This document shows, piece by piece, positions 16,623 to 26,153 of a stretch of 32,389 nt of DNA; the first letter of the stretch is position 1; every line of letters begins with the position of its first letter. The stretch covers positions 1-32,389 of the forward strand of contig JAIKYN010000348.1 of the NCBI GenBank assembly GCA_024683155.1, given 5' to 3'. Source of the DNA: Lachnospiraceae bacterium. Lineage in GTDB: Bacteria > Bacillota > Clostridia > Lachnospirales > Lachnospiraceae. A model generated the notes under the pieces. That model was not told the DNA's origin. It saw only the letters and a program-made list of their open reading frames with translations, and did no database searches. The position numbers were made by a program, and so were the translations under genes.

Positions 16623-18899
16623 ATGAAAAAGAATTTTTGGAAGTCCCTCCTGACGCTGATCATTCTGATCGCGTTAACCGTATTTTTGGGATATACGGCA
16701 ATCATAGGATGGGGCGAGAACAAATCAGGTTCTGCGTCTGAGATCGAACTTGGTTTGGATCTGGCAGGTGGTGTCAGCATTACCTACGGAGTTGTAGGTG
16801 ATGAGAATCCCAGCGCATCCGACATGAGCGATACGATCTACAAGCTTCAGCGTCGTGTGGAGCAGTACAGTACAGAAGCGCTGGTATATCAGCAGGGTTC
16901 TAACCGTATTGCCATTGAGATCCCCGGTGTAAGCGATGCCAACACCATCCTTACCGAACTGGGACAGCCCGGTACCTTATACTTCATCCGTCAGACGGAT
17001 GCAGACGGTAACTCCAACTACAGTTACTCCAGTACTACCGGCAATTATGAACTGACCCGTGATCTGGCAGATATCGTTGCAACCGGAGATGCAGTATTAT
17101 CCGGTACCGATGTTGCCTCCGCACAGGCTACTTACGAATCCGACAGCGTAGGCAATCAGGAGCCGGTTGTTTCCTTAAGCTTTACTTCCGAGGGTACTCA
17201 GAAGTTTGCGGATGCAACCACCGCAGCTTACCAGAACGGTGAGAGCATCGGTATTTACTACGACGGTGCCTTTGTCAGCGTTCCTACTGTTAAGGCTGCC
17301 ATTACCAACGGCAGTGCAGTGATCAACGGTATGGCCAGCTATGAAGAAGCTGAGAAGCTTGCAAGTACCATCCGTATCGGCGGTCTGAAGCTGGAACTGG
17401 AAGAGTTACAGTCTCAGGTTGTAGGTGCACAGCTTGGTAGTGAAGCCATCAACACCAGTATCAAGGCCGGCATCGTAGGCTTCTGCCTCATCGCCGTATT
17501 CATGGTAGCGATCTTCTTCCTGCCCGGTTTACTGGCAGTACTTGCCCTGGCTTTATATGTATTTTTGATCATCATCCTGCTGGTAGGTTTCGAGCTTACC
17601 CTTACCCTTCCGGGTATTGCAGGTATCATCCTTTCCGTAGGTATGGCGGTCGATGCCAACGTTATCATCTTCTCACGTATCCGTGAGGAATTAAAACTTG
17701 GTAAGTCTACCAGATCTGCCATCAAGGGTGGTTTTGACAAGGCTCTGTCCGCGATCGTGGATGGTAACGTTACAACCCTGATCGCAGCAGCCGTACTTGG
17801 TCTGTTAGGCTCCGGTTCCATCCGCGGCTTCGCACAGACGCTGGCGCTTGGTATTGTTCTTTCCATGTTCACCGCTCTGGTGATCACCAGACTGCTGCTG
17901 AATGCATGTGAGAGACTGGGCGCTACCAATCCGAAGCTTTATGGTGTTGCCAAGGATCACAAGCTTCTGAACATCCTTCAGAAGAGAGTGGTTTGGTTTG
18001 CACTTTCCATCGTGATCATCGTAGTTGGTTTTGTTTCCATGGGTGTCAATGCCGGTGCAGGCAAGGGCATGCTGAACTTCAGTCTGGATTTCGTGGGAGG
18101 AACTTCCACCACCATTACCATGAACGAAGAATATACACTGGATCAGATCAGTTCCGATGTAGTTCCTGTATTTGAATCCGTTACCAAGGACTCCAACATC
18201 CAGACCCAGAAGGTACAGGGTTCCAACGAGATCGTTGTTAAGACCCGTACATTAAGTCAGGAAGAAAGAGTTCAGCTGGCAGATGCACTGGTTACCAACT
18301 TCGGTATTGAAGAGGATACCATTCAGACCGAGACCATCAGCTCCACTATCTCCGGAGAGATGCGAAGAGACGCAGTGGTAGCCGTTATCGTTGCTCTGCT
18401 CCTCATGCTGATCTACATCTGGTTCCGGTTCCGCGATGCTCGTTTTGGTGCTGCAGCCATTGTGGCGCTGGCACATGACGTACTGATCGTACTGACCTGT
18501 TATGCAGTTCTTCGTATTTCCGTCGGTGCAACCTTCATCGCTTGTATGTTGACCATCGTAGGTTACTCCATCAACGATACCATCGTTATCTTTGACCGTT
18601 TGAGAGAGTACATGGCCAGCCCCGATCACAAGGGTGAGGATCTGACCACCATTGCAAATCGAAGCCTTTCCGATACACTGTCACGAAGCCTGTTTACATC
18701 CATTACCACAGCTTTTACCGTACTGGCACTGTATGTATTTGGTGTAAGCAGCATTAAGGACTTTGCACTTCCCATGTTCGTAGGTATCGTTGCAGGTACT
18801 TATTCATCCATCTGCATCGCAACACCTTTCTGGTATGTACTCCGTACCAGATTTGCAAACAAGGAAGAGCAGCCCAAATCCAAGAAAGCAAAGAAGTAA
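16623..18899 (+). CDS. secDF: Protein translocase subunit SecDF (fused)
   Basis: This 758-residue membrane protein joins SecD and SecF in one chain and uses the proton-motive force to help SecYEG export proteins. The SecD half has a first membrane helix (about 8-30), the motif G44-L-D-L-A-G-G50, a periplasmic-type P1 domain, and a helix bundle with VGMAVDANVIIFSRIREE. The SecF half begins near residue 440, with LDFVGGTSTTI and GYSINDTIVIFDRLRE. About twelve membrane segments are expected. It starts 12 nt after scfB, with AAGGAG overlapping the scfB stop. Fused SecDF is known from Bacillus and many Clostridia. recJ follows after 8 nt. Confidence 0.97.
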   Translation: MKKNFWKSLLTLIILIALTVFLGYTAIIGWGENKSGSASEIELGLDLAGGVSITYGVVGDENPSASDMSDTIYKLQRRVEQYSTEALVYQQGSNRIAIEIPGVSDANTILTELGQPGTLYFIRQTDADGNSNYSYSSTTGNYELTRDLADIVATGDAVLSGTDVASAQATYESDSVGNQEPVVSLSFTSEGTQKFADATTAAYQNGESIGIYYDGAFVSVPTVKAAITNGSAVINGMASYEEAEKLASTIRIGGLKLELEELQSQVVGAQLGSEAINTSIKAGIVGFCLIAVFMVAIFFLPGLLAVLALALYVFLIIILLVGFELTLTLPGIAGIILSVGMAVDANVIIFSRIREELKLGKSTRSAIKGGFDKALSAIVDGNVTTLIAAAVLGLLGSGSIRGFAQTLALGIVLSMFTALVITRLLLNACERLGATNPKLYGVAKDHKLLNILQKRVVWFALSIVIIVVGFVSMGVNAGAGKGMLNFSLDFVGGTSTTITMNEEYTLDQISSDVVPVFESVTKDSNIQTQKVQGSNEIVVKTRTLSQEERVQLADALVTNFGIEEDTIQTETISSTISGEMRRDAVVAVIVALLLMLIYIWFRFRDARFGAAAIVALAHDVLIVLTCYAVLRISVGATFIACMLTIVGYSINDTIVIFDRLREYMASPDHKGEDLTTIANRSLSDTLSRSLFTSITTAFTVLALYVFGVSSIKDFALPMFVGIVAGTYSSICIATPFWYVLRTRFANKEEQPKSKKAKK

Positions 18900-18907
18900 T
18901 CATTTAT

Positions 18908-20614
18908 ATGGCAAATTGGTATGTAGCAAGCAAAAGAGCAGATTTTGATGCGATTGCCAAGACCTATAACATCGATCCGGTATTGGCCAGAGTCATACGT
19001 AACCGGGATATAACCACACCGGAAGAGATCCGTAAGTATCTCTGTGGTACCCTGGAAGATCTGTATGACCCCGGTCTGCTGGATGGATGTGAAGAAGCTG
19101 CGAAGCTTATTAAGGAGCAGATCTCACAGAGCATGAAGATGCGTGTCATAGGAGACTATGACGTTGATGGGGTCTGCTCTGCTTTTATGTTTACGGCAGG
19201 TCTTCGGTCTCTGGGGGCAGAGGTGGATAACGCCATTCCTCACCGCATCAATGACGGATACGGGCTGAATGCCCATCTGGTGGAGCAAGCCAAAGAAGAC
19301 GGGATACAGATGCTTCTTACCTGTGATAACGGAATTGCAGCGGCAGAGCAGATCAAACTGGCAAAATCCTATGGAATGACGGTGATCGTTACGGATCATC
19401 ATGAAGTTCCCTTTGAAAAAGATGCATCCGGAAAAAAGCATTATATTCTTCCCGAAGCGGATGTGGTTATCGATCCGCATATAGAAGGCAGTCATTATCC
19501 CAATCCGGGGATCTGTGGTGCCGTTGTGGTGTATAAGCTGCTGCAGGTACTGGGAGTGGATCCGGAATTAATGGATCAGCTGCTGGAATTTGCCGCATTT
19601 GCAACCGAGTGCGACGTGATGCAGCTTCAGGATGAAAACCGGATCATCGAAAAGGAAGGACTGAAGCGGATCCGGCATACGAAGAATCCCGGATTAAAGG
19701 CACTGATCCATGTGAATCAGATCGATCCTTCCTCTATACAGGCGTATCATCTGGGCTTTATCTTAGGTCCCTGTGTCAATGCATCCGGTCGTCTGGATAC
19801 AGCGAAAATGGCACTGGAACTGTTTGAATGCAGATCCTTTGAAGAAGCGGTGCCCATTGCCAATCAGCTGAAGGCTCTTAATGATGAGCGGAAAGAACTG
19901 ACGGAGCATGCCACCCAGGTGGCCATGGACCAGGTGGAGAAGGAACTGTCCGGAGACCGGGTACTGGTGGTCTATTTACCGGATTGTCATGAAAGCGTGG
20001 CAGGAATCGTGGCAGGAAGAGTCCGTGAGCACTATTATAAGCCCTCCATTGTTCTGACCAAAACAGAGAATGGTCTGAAAGGTTCCGGTCGTTCCATTGA
20101 AAGCTATAATCTGCATGAAGAACTAACCCGGGTGTCGCATCTCTTTACCCAGTTTGGCGGTCATAAGATGGCGGCCGGCATGTCCCTTCCAGAAGAAAAT
20201 CTGGAAACGTTCCGCCGGGAGATCAATGACAACTGTACCCTTACAGAAGAAGAGATGACAGAGAAGATCGTCATTGATGTGCCCATGCCTTTATCGTATG
20301 TAACCATGGACCTGGTAAGGCAGATGGATGTGCTGGAACCCTTCGGAAACGGTAATCCCAAGCCGGTGTTTGCCCAGAAGGATCTGGAAGTAATAGATCT
20401 TCGTGTGCTGGGACAAAACCGGAGAGTGGTAAAGATCCAGGCATCCACACCCGACCGGAGAGGGTTTTCCCTGACCTGGTTCGGAGACGGAGATGCATTT
20501 GTATCGGAAGTAAAGAAAGGGGACAGTTTGTCGGTTCTTTATTATCCCAACATCAATACATTTCGGGGAGAACAGAACCTGGAATTTGTGATCTCCGGCT
20601 ATAAGATCCAGTAA
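18908..20614 (+). CDS. recJ: Single-stranded-DNA-specific exonuclease RecJ
   Basis: This 568-residue nuclease degrades single-stranded DNA 5' to 3' in recombination and repair. The DHH phosphoesterase domain has D83-Y-D85-V-D87 and the D163-H164-H165 motif that bind manganese. The DHHA1 domain shows SGRSIESYNLHEEL and FGGHKMAAGMSL. A C-terminal OB-like domain follows (ending NLEFVISGYKI). The length is standard. The gap to secDF is only 8 nt with no strong ribosome site of its own, so it probably depends on coupling to secDF translation. Confidence 0.95.
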   Translation: MANWYVASKRADFDAIAKTYNIDPVLARVIRNRDITTPEEIRKYLCGTLEDLYDPGLLDGCEEAAKLIKEQISQSMKMRVIGDYDVDGVCSAFMFTAGLRSLGAEVDNAIPHRINDGYGLNAHLVEQAKEDGIQMLLTCDNGIAAAEQIKLAKSYGMTVIVTDHHEVPFEKDASGKKHYILPEADVVIDPHIEGSHYPNPGICGAVVVYKLLQVLGVDPELMDQLLEFAAFATECDVMQLQDENRIIEKEGLKRIRHTKNPGLKALIHVNQIDPSSIQAYHLGFILGPCVNASGRLDTAKMALELFECRSFEEAVPIANQLKALNDERKELTEHATQVAMDQVEKELSGDRVLVVYLPDCHESVAGIVAGRVREHYYKPSIVLTKTENGLKGSGRSIESYNLHEELTRVSHLFTQFGGHKMAAGMSLPEENLETFRREINDNCTLTEEEMTEKIVIDVPMPLSYVTMDLVRQMDVLEPFGNGNPKPVFAQKDLEVIDLRVLGQNRRVVKIQASTPDRRGFSLTWFGDGDAFVSEVKKGDSLSVLYYPNINTFRGEQNLEFVISGYKIQ

Positions 20615-20702
20615 AAATAGGGTATATCCGCAATTCTTGGATTTTATAAAATAAACACATTCTGAACACAATTTAGACACAATTATACATTATGATAGGA
20701 AC

Positions 20703-20776
20703 CAAGATAGTCGAGAAACTCACTATCTCCCCCCTCATAAGAAGTGGAAAGCCTGGCCGAAGAAGCCAGGCTTTCT
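20703..20776 (+). ncRNA. Candidate small structured RNA between recJ and murE
   Basis: Hairpin 1 (AGATAGT 20705-20711, bulged C, GAG, AAA loop, CTC, ACTATCT 20722-20728) and hairpin 2 (GAAAGCCTGGC 20747-20757, 7-nt loop, GCCAGGCTTTC 20765-20775) flank a C-rich single-stranded stretch, CTCCCCCCTCATAAGAAGTG. A TATGAT at 20691-20696 could be its -10, but no good -35 is present. C-rich unpaired segments in Firmicute small RNAs often bind ribosome sites. The 3' hairpin lacks a full T-run, so a plain recJ terminator remains possible. Confidence 0.35.
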
Positions 20777-20791
20777 GCGTCTATCGGTTCA

Positions 20792-20820
20792 TTGAAAACA
20801 GACCCGATTCGCGGTATGAT
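20792..20820 (+). promoter_or_regulatory. Sigma-A promoter of the murE-priA operon
   Basis: TTGAAA (20792-20797), 17 nt, TATGAT (20815-20820). The transcript should start about 40 nt before the murE ATG. The -10 and following bases (TATGATAGGAA) repeat exactly those at 20691-20701. Confidence 0.75.
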
Positions 20821-20865
20821 AGGAATGTCCGAAAATGCGGATAAACAGAAGATGAGGGCTGATTT

Positions 20866-22359
20866 ATGAAAACATGTGAACAGTTATTAAAAGGACTGAC
20901 CTATCAGGTGCTGTCCGGAGACCTTAAGAGAGAAGTGACCGAAGTAGTCAATGACTCCCGCAAGGTAACGGAAGGGTGCCTGTTTTTCTGTATTATAGGA
21001 GCAAATCGGGACGGTCATGATCTGGCAGGGGAGGCCTATGAGAAAGGGGCAAGGACCTTTATCGTAAGTAAACCCATAGCCCTTCCTCCGGAAGCGGATG
21101 AAAAAAAAGATGCTACGGTGATCTGCGTGGAAGATACCCGTTATGCCATGGCATTTATTTCCGCCAACTATTATGACAATCCCGGGGATACCCTGAAGGT
21201 GATCGGTGTGACCGGTACCAAGGGCAAGACCACCACCACCTACCTGGTAAGATCCATTCTGGAACAGGCAGGCTATAAGGTAGGCCTCATCGGTACCATT
21301 GAGACCATTATCGGGGATCGTCATATCCCTTCTGCCAATACCACACCGGAATCCTTGTTGCTTCAGAAGACCTTTCGGGATATGTTGGATGCGGGCATTG
21401 AGATCTGCGTCATGGAAGTATCCTCCCAGGCCTTAAAGCTTCACCGTTCCCAGGGCTTTACCTTTGAGATCGGTTTATTTACCAACATCGAACCGGACCA
21501 CATCGGTCCCAATGAGCATGCAGACTTTGAAGAGTATCTCATGTGCAAAGGCCTGCTGTTCAAACAGTGCCGCAAGGGCATCATCAATGCGGACGATCCC
21601 AGAAGTATGGATGTGATCCAGGGGCATACCTGTGACATCGAGACCTATGGTCTTACGGATCAGGCCGATCTTTGGGCGGATGAGATCACACTGGTGCGGG
21701 ATAAGGGCCATTTGGGCGTTTCCTTCCGCGTGGAGGGAAAGGTATCTTACGACGTGGAAACCGGAACGCCGGGTACTTTCAGTGTATATAACGCGCTGGC
21801 GGCCATCGCCATCTGCAGGCATTTTTCCATTGATCCTGCAGTAGTGCAGAAAGCTCTGAAAGAAGCCAAGGTAAAGGGGCGTATCGAGCCCGTGAAGGTG
21901 TCCGATACCTTCACCCTGCTCATTGACTATGCCCATAACGCCATGAGCCTGGAGAGCCTGTTAAAGACCCTGAGAGCCTATGAACCCCATCGCCTCATCT
22001 GCCTCTTTGGCTGCGGCGGCAACCGCTCTAAGCTGCGCCGGTATGAGATGGGTGAGATCAGCGGCAAACTGGCGGATCTGACCATTATCACCTCGGATAA
22101 TCCAAGAGACGAAGATCCCATGGCGATCATTGAGGATATTAAAACAGGCATCGGGAAAACGGAAGGCTCCTATGTGGAGATCCCCAACCGTAAGGATGCC
22201 ATCCGCTACGCTATTCGTAACGGACAACCCGGAGACATTGTTGTTTTGGCCGGAAAAGGCCATGAAGATTATCAGGAGATCAAGGGCGTAAAATACCCCA
22301 TGGATGAGCGAGTGCTGATCCGGGAGATCCTGGAAGAAGAGCAGGTACCAAGCACGTGA
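20866..22359 (+). CDS. murE: UDP-N-acetylmuramoyl-tripeptide synthetase MurE (probably meso-DAP-adding)
   Basis: This 497-residue Mur ligase adds the third residue to the peptidoglycan stem peptide in the cytoplasm. It shows the ATP loop TGTKGKTTTT (K121 in GKT), NTTPESLLLQ in the middle domain, and D411-N412-P413-R414. DNPR is the hallmark of the diaminopimelate-adding type, whereas lysine-adding enzymes differ there. The N-terminal domain has DSRKVTEGCLFFCI. The ATG follows GAGGG. It is headed by its own promoter and overlaps priA by 4 nt (GTGA). Its place directly before priA differs from Bacillus subtilis, where priA follows coaBC. Confidence 0.95.
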   Translation: MKTCEQLLKGLTYQVLSGDLKREVTEVVNDSRKVTEGCLFFCIIGANRDGHDLAGEAYEKGARTFIVSKPIALPPEADEKKDATVICVEDTRYAMAFISANYYDNPGDTLKVIGVTGTKGKTTTTYLVRSILEQAGYKVGLIGTIETIIGDRHIPSANTTPESLLLQKTFRDMLDAGIEICVMEVSSQALKLHRSQGFTFEIGLFTNIEPDHIGPNEHADFEEYLMCKGLLFKQCRKGIINADDPRSMDVIQGHTCDIETYGLTDQADLWADEITLVRDKGHLGVSFRVEGKVSYDVETGTPGTFSVYNALAAIAICRHFSIDPAVVQKALKEAKVKGRIEPVKVSDTFTLLIDYAHNAMSLESLLKTLRAYEPHRLICLFGCGGNRSKLRRYEMGEISGKLADLTIITSDNPRDEDPMAIIEDIKTGIGKTEGSYVEIPNRKDAIRYAIRNGQPGDIVVLAGKGHEDYQEIKGVKYPMDERVLIREILEEEQVPST

Positions 22360-24632
22360 TCTATCCCTATGCGGACATCATAATCGATATATCCCACGGC
22401 GCAGTGGATCGTCCTTTTCAGTACCATATCCCGGAAGATCTTGCGCAAAGACTGGACGTAGGCCAGGCGGTCAAAGTTCCCTTCGGAAACGGCAATAAGA
22501 CAAGACTGGGCTACATCATCGGCTTTTCACAGCAGCCCCAGATCGAACCGGAGCGGATCAAGGACATCCTGGGCATTGAAGAGAAGGAAGCGGCGGTGGA
22601 AGGCCATCTGATCCAGCTGGCCTACTGGATGAAGCAGCATTACGGCTCCACCATGATCAACGCCATGAAGACCGTACTTCCCGCCCATAAGAAGAGTAAG
22701 CAGCTGGAGCACCGTTCCCTGCACCGTCTCATCGGAGCGGAAGAAGCCCATAAGTATGCCGAAGCCTTTGCAGCAAAGCATCAGGTTGCCAAGGCCCGTG
22801 TGCTGGAAGCCTTATCCGAGGAAGAAGTGATCCCTTACGAGATGCTGCTCCATAAGCTGAACGTATCGGCGCCCACCGTAAAGAGTCTGGAGACTGCAGG
22901 CTTTGCCAGGCTTTCTTCCGAGAAATATTATCGCAATCCCCTAAGCTTTCAGGAACTGGAAGCGCAGAAATTATCCCTAAGCGAAGAACAACGGGCCGTA
23001 GTGGAGGGAGTGAAAGCAGACCGGGAAGCCGGAAAGCAGGGCACGTATCTGCTCCACGGGATTACAGGAAGCGGGAAAACGGAAGTCTATATCTCGCTGA
23101 TCCGTGACGTGGTTTCGGCCGGAGGACAGGCCATTGTGCTCATTCCGGAGATCGCCCTGACCTATCAGACCGTAATGCGGTTTTATCGTCATTTCGGAGA
23201 CCGGGTATCGGTGATGAATTCCACCTTGTCCGACGGTGAAAAATACGACCAGTGTGAACGGGCGAAAAAGGGAGAGATCGATGTGATCATCGGCCCCCGT
23301 TCCGCACTGTTTACCCCGTTCCCCAATCTGAAGCTCATTGTCATTGACGAAGAGCACGAGAACAGCTATAAAAGCGAAAACATGCCCCGTTACCATGCCC
23401 GCGAGACAGCAGAAGAGCTGGCCCGCCTTACCGGAGCAAGCGTGGTCTTAGGTTCGGCTACGCCTTCCCTGGAAAGCTATTATCGGGCACAACAAGGGCA
23501 ATATACCTTATACCGGTTAAGTAAGCGCCTTACCGGCGGCTGCCTTCCCACGGTGCATACCGTGGATCTTCGAACGGAGCTTAAGGAAGGCAATCGGACC
23601 ATTTTCAGCCGCAAGCTGCAGGAACTCATGGAGGACCGGCTGAATAAGAACGAACAGATCATGCTGTTTTTGAACCGCCGCGGTCTGGCAGGGTTTGTAT
23701 CCTGCAGGAACTGTGGTCTGGTGGTTAAATGTCCCCACTGTGACGTGGCCATGACCCAGCACAGAGGCGGGAAACTGGTATGTCATTATTGTGGCTACGA
23801 GATGCCGGAGTACAAGAACTGCCCGCAATGCGGATCCCCTTATATCAAGGGTTGGAAAGCAGGTACCCAGCAGATCGAAGAAGCCGTGGGGAAGATGTTT
23901 CCCCAGGCGAAAGTCCTTCGTATGGATGCGGACACCACATCCACCAAAGACAGTTATGAGAAGATCCTTAGCAGCTTCTCCAACCGGGAAGCGGATGTAC
24001 TGGTGGGAACCCAGATGATCGTCAAGGGTCATGATTTTCCTAATGTTACATTGGTAGGCATCCTGGCCGCAGACCTGTCCTTGTTTGCCAATGATTATCG
24101 CTGCTCGGAACGCACCTTCCAGTTACTGACCCAGGCCGCAGGCCGGGCCGGAAGGGGGACCAAACCCGGAGATGTGGTGATCCAGACTTATCAGCCGGAA
24201 CACTACAGTATCACCTATGCGGCTCAGCAGGATTATACAGGGTTCTATGAGGAGGAGATCAGCTACCGTAAGCTGTTATCCTACCCGCCCGCTGCCCATA
24301 TGCTGGCAGTGATCGTTACTTCGGATTCGGAAAACCGTGCGCTGTCCCTGATCCGGGAGCTTGCAAGGCAAGTGAAGGAAGAAGGGAAGAAACGGGAGGC
24401 GGATCCCGGTAACCAAAAAGAAGGATCCTACCGGAATCGTATGGTAGTGATCGGCCCGGGAGCGGCTTCCGTTTCCCGGATCAAAGATATCTATCGGTTT
24501 GTCTTCTACGTAAAGCATCCGGAGGAAGCGGTGCTTATCGCCATGAAGGATCTGTGCGAGAAAACGGAGAAGGATCTGGGGGCCACCCGATGTCAGGTGT
24601 ATTTCGACTTTGACCCCGTGTACGGATACTGA
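22356..24632 (+). CDS. priA: Primosomal helicase PriA
   Basis: This 758-residue superfamily 2 helicase restarts stalled replication forks by loading DnaB-type helicase. The N-terminal DNA-binding domain begins YADIIIDISHGAVDRPF. Walker A is ITGSGKT with K241, Walker B is D331-E-E-H334. The zinc-binding insertion runs from about C450 to C492 (CRNCG, CPHCD, CHYCG, CPQCG: eight cysteines). Helicase motif V/VI regions VGTQMIVKGHDFPNV and TQAAGRAGRG are intact. The start is GTG within the murE stop overlap (GTGA). def begins 69 nt downstream. Confidence 0.95.
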   Translation: MIYPYADIIIDISHGAVDRPFQYHIPEDLAQRLDVGQAVKVPFGNGNKTRLGYIIGFSQQPQIEPERIKDILGIEEKEAAVEGHLIQLAYWMKQHYGSTMINAMKTVLPAHKKSKQLEHRSLHRLIGAEEAHKYAEAFAAKHQVAKARVLEALSEEEVIPYEMLLHKLNVSAPTVKSLETAGFARLSSEKYYRNPLSFQELEAQKLSLSEEQRAVVEGVKADREAGKQGTYLLHGITGSGKTEVYISLIRDVVSAGGQAIVLIPEIALTYQTVMRFYRHFGDRVSVMNSTLSDGEKYDQCERAKKGEIDVIIGPRSALFTPFPNLKLIVIDEEHENSYKSENMPRYHARETAEELARLTGASVVLGSATPSLESYYRAQQGQYTLYRLSKRLTGGCLPTVHTVDLRTELKEGNRTIFSRKLQELMEDRLNKNEQIMLFLNRRGLAGFVSCRNCGLVVKCPHCDVAMTQHRGGKLVCHYCGYEMPEYKNCPQCGSPYIKGWKAGTQQIEEAVGKMFPQAKVLRMDADTTSTKDSYEKILSSFSNREADVLVGTQMIVKGHDFPNVTLVGILAADLSLFANDYRCSERTFQLLTQAAGRAGRGTKPGDVVIQTYQPEHYSITYAAQQDYTGFYEEEISYRKLLSYPPAAHMLAVIVTSDSENRALSLIRELARQVKEEGKKREADPGNQKEGSYRNRMVVIGPGAASVSRIKDIYRFVFYVKHPEEAVLIAMKDLCEKTEKDLGATRCQVYFDFDPVYGY

Positions 24633-24701
24633 TAGAATGAACTGCGCGGTTATTTGCGCATGACCAAAGATTTATCTGCATATAGCAAAGGAGATTATGA
24701 T

Positions 24702-25196
24702 ATGGCACTTCGTAAGATCAGAGAAGTCGGAGATGAGATTTTGTATAAGAAGAGCAAGGAAGTTACCATGATGACACCCAGAACCGCCCTGCTCATCGAT
24801 GATATGTTTGATACCATGTATGAGTCCAACGGCGTGGGACTGGCTGCGGTTCAGATCGGTGTATTAAAGCGTGTGGTAGTGATCGATTGTACGGGAGAAG
24901 ATCCCATTGTACTGATCAATCCGCAGATCATCGAGACCAGCGGCGAGCAGACCGGCTATGAAGGTTGCCTTAGCGTACCCGGTAAGAGCGGTATCGTGAC
25001 CCGTCCCGATCATGTCATTGTAAAGGCACTGGATCGTCATATGAAGCCCTTTGAATTAGAGGGAGAGGGTCTTCTTGCCCGTGCCATCTGCCATGAGTGT
25101 GAACATCTGGACGGTCATTTATATACCGAGAAGGTAGAAGGAGATCTTATAAACAACGAAGACCTCATTGCCGCAGAACCGGAGGAAGAAGAATGA
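24702..25196 (+). CDS. def: Peptide deformylase
   Basis: This 164-residue metalloenzyme removes the formyl group from new proteins. All three family motifs are present: G44-VGLAAVQIG, E87-G-C89-L-S, and H131-E-C-E-H135. The metal ligands would be C89, H131 and H135, with E132 as the catalytic base. The start ATG 24702 lies 8 nt after AAAGGAG; an upstream in-frame TTG at 24654 has no such site. The acidic tail (EPEEEE) is a small lineage feature. It overlaps fmt by 4 nt (ATGA), fitting their joint role of adding and removing formyl groups. Confidence 0.97.
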   Translation: MALRKIREVGDEILYKKSKEVTMMTPRTALLIDDMFDTMYESNGVGLAAVQIGVLKRVVVIDCTGEDPIVLINPQIIETSGEQTGYEGCLSVPGKSGIVTRPDHVIVKALDRHMKPFELEGEGLLARAICHECEHLDGHLYTEKVEGDLINNEDLIAAEPEEEE

Positions 25197-26134
25197 AGAT
25201 CGTATTCATGGGAACCCCGGAATTTGCAGCAGCAGCATTAGATGCGCTGATCCGGGCAGGTCATGAGATCACGGCGGTGGTGACACAGCCGGATAAACCC
25301 AAGGGAAGAGGCCGTCAGCTGATGGCGCCTCCTGTGAAAGAACTGGCACTTTTGCACAATATTCCGGTATTACAGCCGGTGAAGATCAAGAGGCCGGAAG
25401 AGATCGCGGTATTAAAGCAGTATGAAGCCGATGTATATGTGGTGGCGGCTTTTGGACAGATCCTTTCTCAGGAGATCCTGGATATCCCCCGATACGGGTG
25501 TCTCAATATCCATGCCTCCCTTCTTCCTGCATACCGCGGAGCAGCGCCCATTCAGTGGTGCATTCTGCGTGGGGAGAAGAAGACCGGCGTGACCATCATG
25601 CAGATGGATGCAGGACTGGACACCGGCGACATGCTGACCAAAGCAGAGGTGCCCATTCTGGATACCGATACTGCCGAAAGCCTGGAAGAGAAACTGATGC
25701 AGGCAGGCGCAGACCTGATCTGCAGGACACTGCCTCTGGTGGAGCAGGGAAAACTGCAGCCCGAAAAGCAGGGAGAGTGCCCGTTCTATGCAAAGCTTCT
25801 GGATAAGTCCATGGGACAGGTGCAGTTTGCATCCCGGAGTGCGGAAGAGATCGATCTGCTGATCCGCGGTCTATATCCCTGGCCCACTGCCTATTGCAGC
25901 TTCCGCGGGAAGAATATGAAATTACTGGCTGGAAGGGTGCTGCCTGAAGCACCTGCGGGTTCCGCCCCGGGAAATGCGGGGCAGATCTGTGCAGTGGATA
26001 AAAACAGCATCACCGTAACCTGCAGGGAAGGCTTTCTGCAGATCACCCGTCTGCAGCCGGAAGGCAAGAAAGCCATGGACGTGAAAGATTTTCTGCTGGG
26101 TAATGCAGTAAAACCCGGCGATATGTTAGAGTAA
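25193..26134 (+). CDS. fmt: Methionyl-tRNA formyltransferase
   Basis: This 313-residue enzyme formylates initiator Met-tRNA using 10-formyltetrahydrofolate. It begins MKIVFMGTPEFAAAAL and contains HASLLPAYRGAAPIQW. The catalytic trio Asn105, His107 and Asp143 fits the family pattern (N-x-H and the Asp in DAGLDTGDM). The C-terminal OB-like domain covers about residues 205-313. The start ATG overlaps the def stop. rsmB follows after 19 nt. Length and motifs are standard. Confidence 0.97.
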   Translation: MKIVFMGTPEFAAAALDALIRAGHEITAVVTQPDKPKGRGRQLMAPPVKELALLHNIPVLQPVKIKRPEEIAVLKQYEADVYVVAAFGQILSQEILDIPRYGCLNIHASLLPAYRGAAPIQWCILRGEKKTGVTIMQMDAGLDTGDMLTKAEVPILDTDTAESLEEKLMQAGADLICRTLPLVEQGKLQPEKQGECPFYAKLLDKSMGQVQFASRSAEEIDLLIRGLYPWPTAYCSFRGKNMKLLAGRVLPEAPAGSAPGNAGQICAVDKNSITVTCREGFLQITRLQPEGKKAMDVKDFLLGNAVKPGDMLE

Positions 26135-26153
26135 GAAACTATAGGATATATTT

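Noticed and set aside
20703..20776. 6S RNA or SRP RNA
   Set aside because: Too short for 6S RNA, and the conserved SRP RNA loop sequences are absent.
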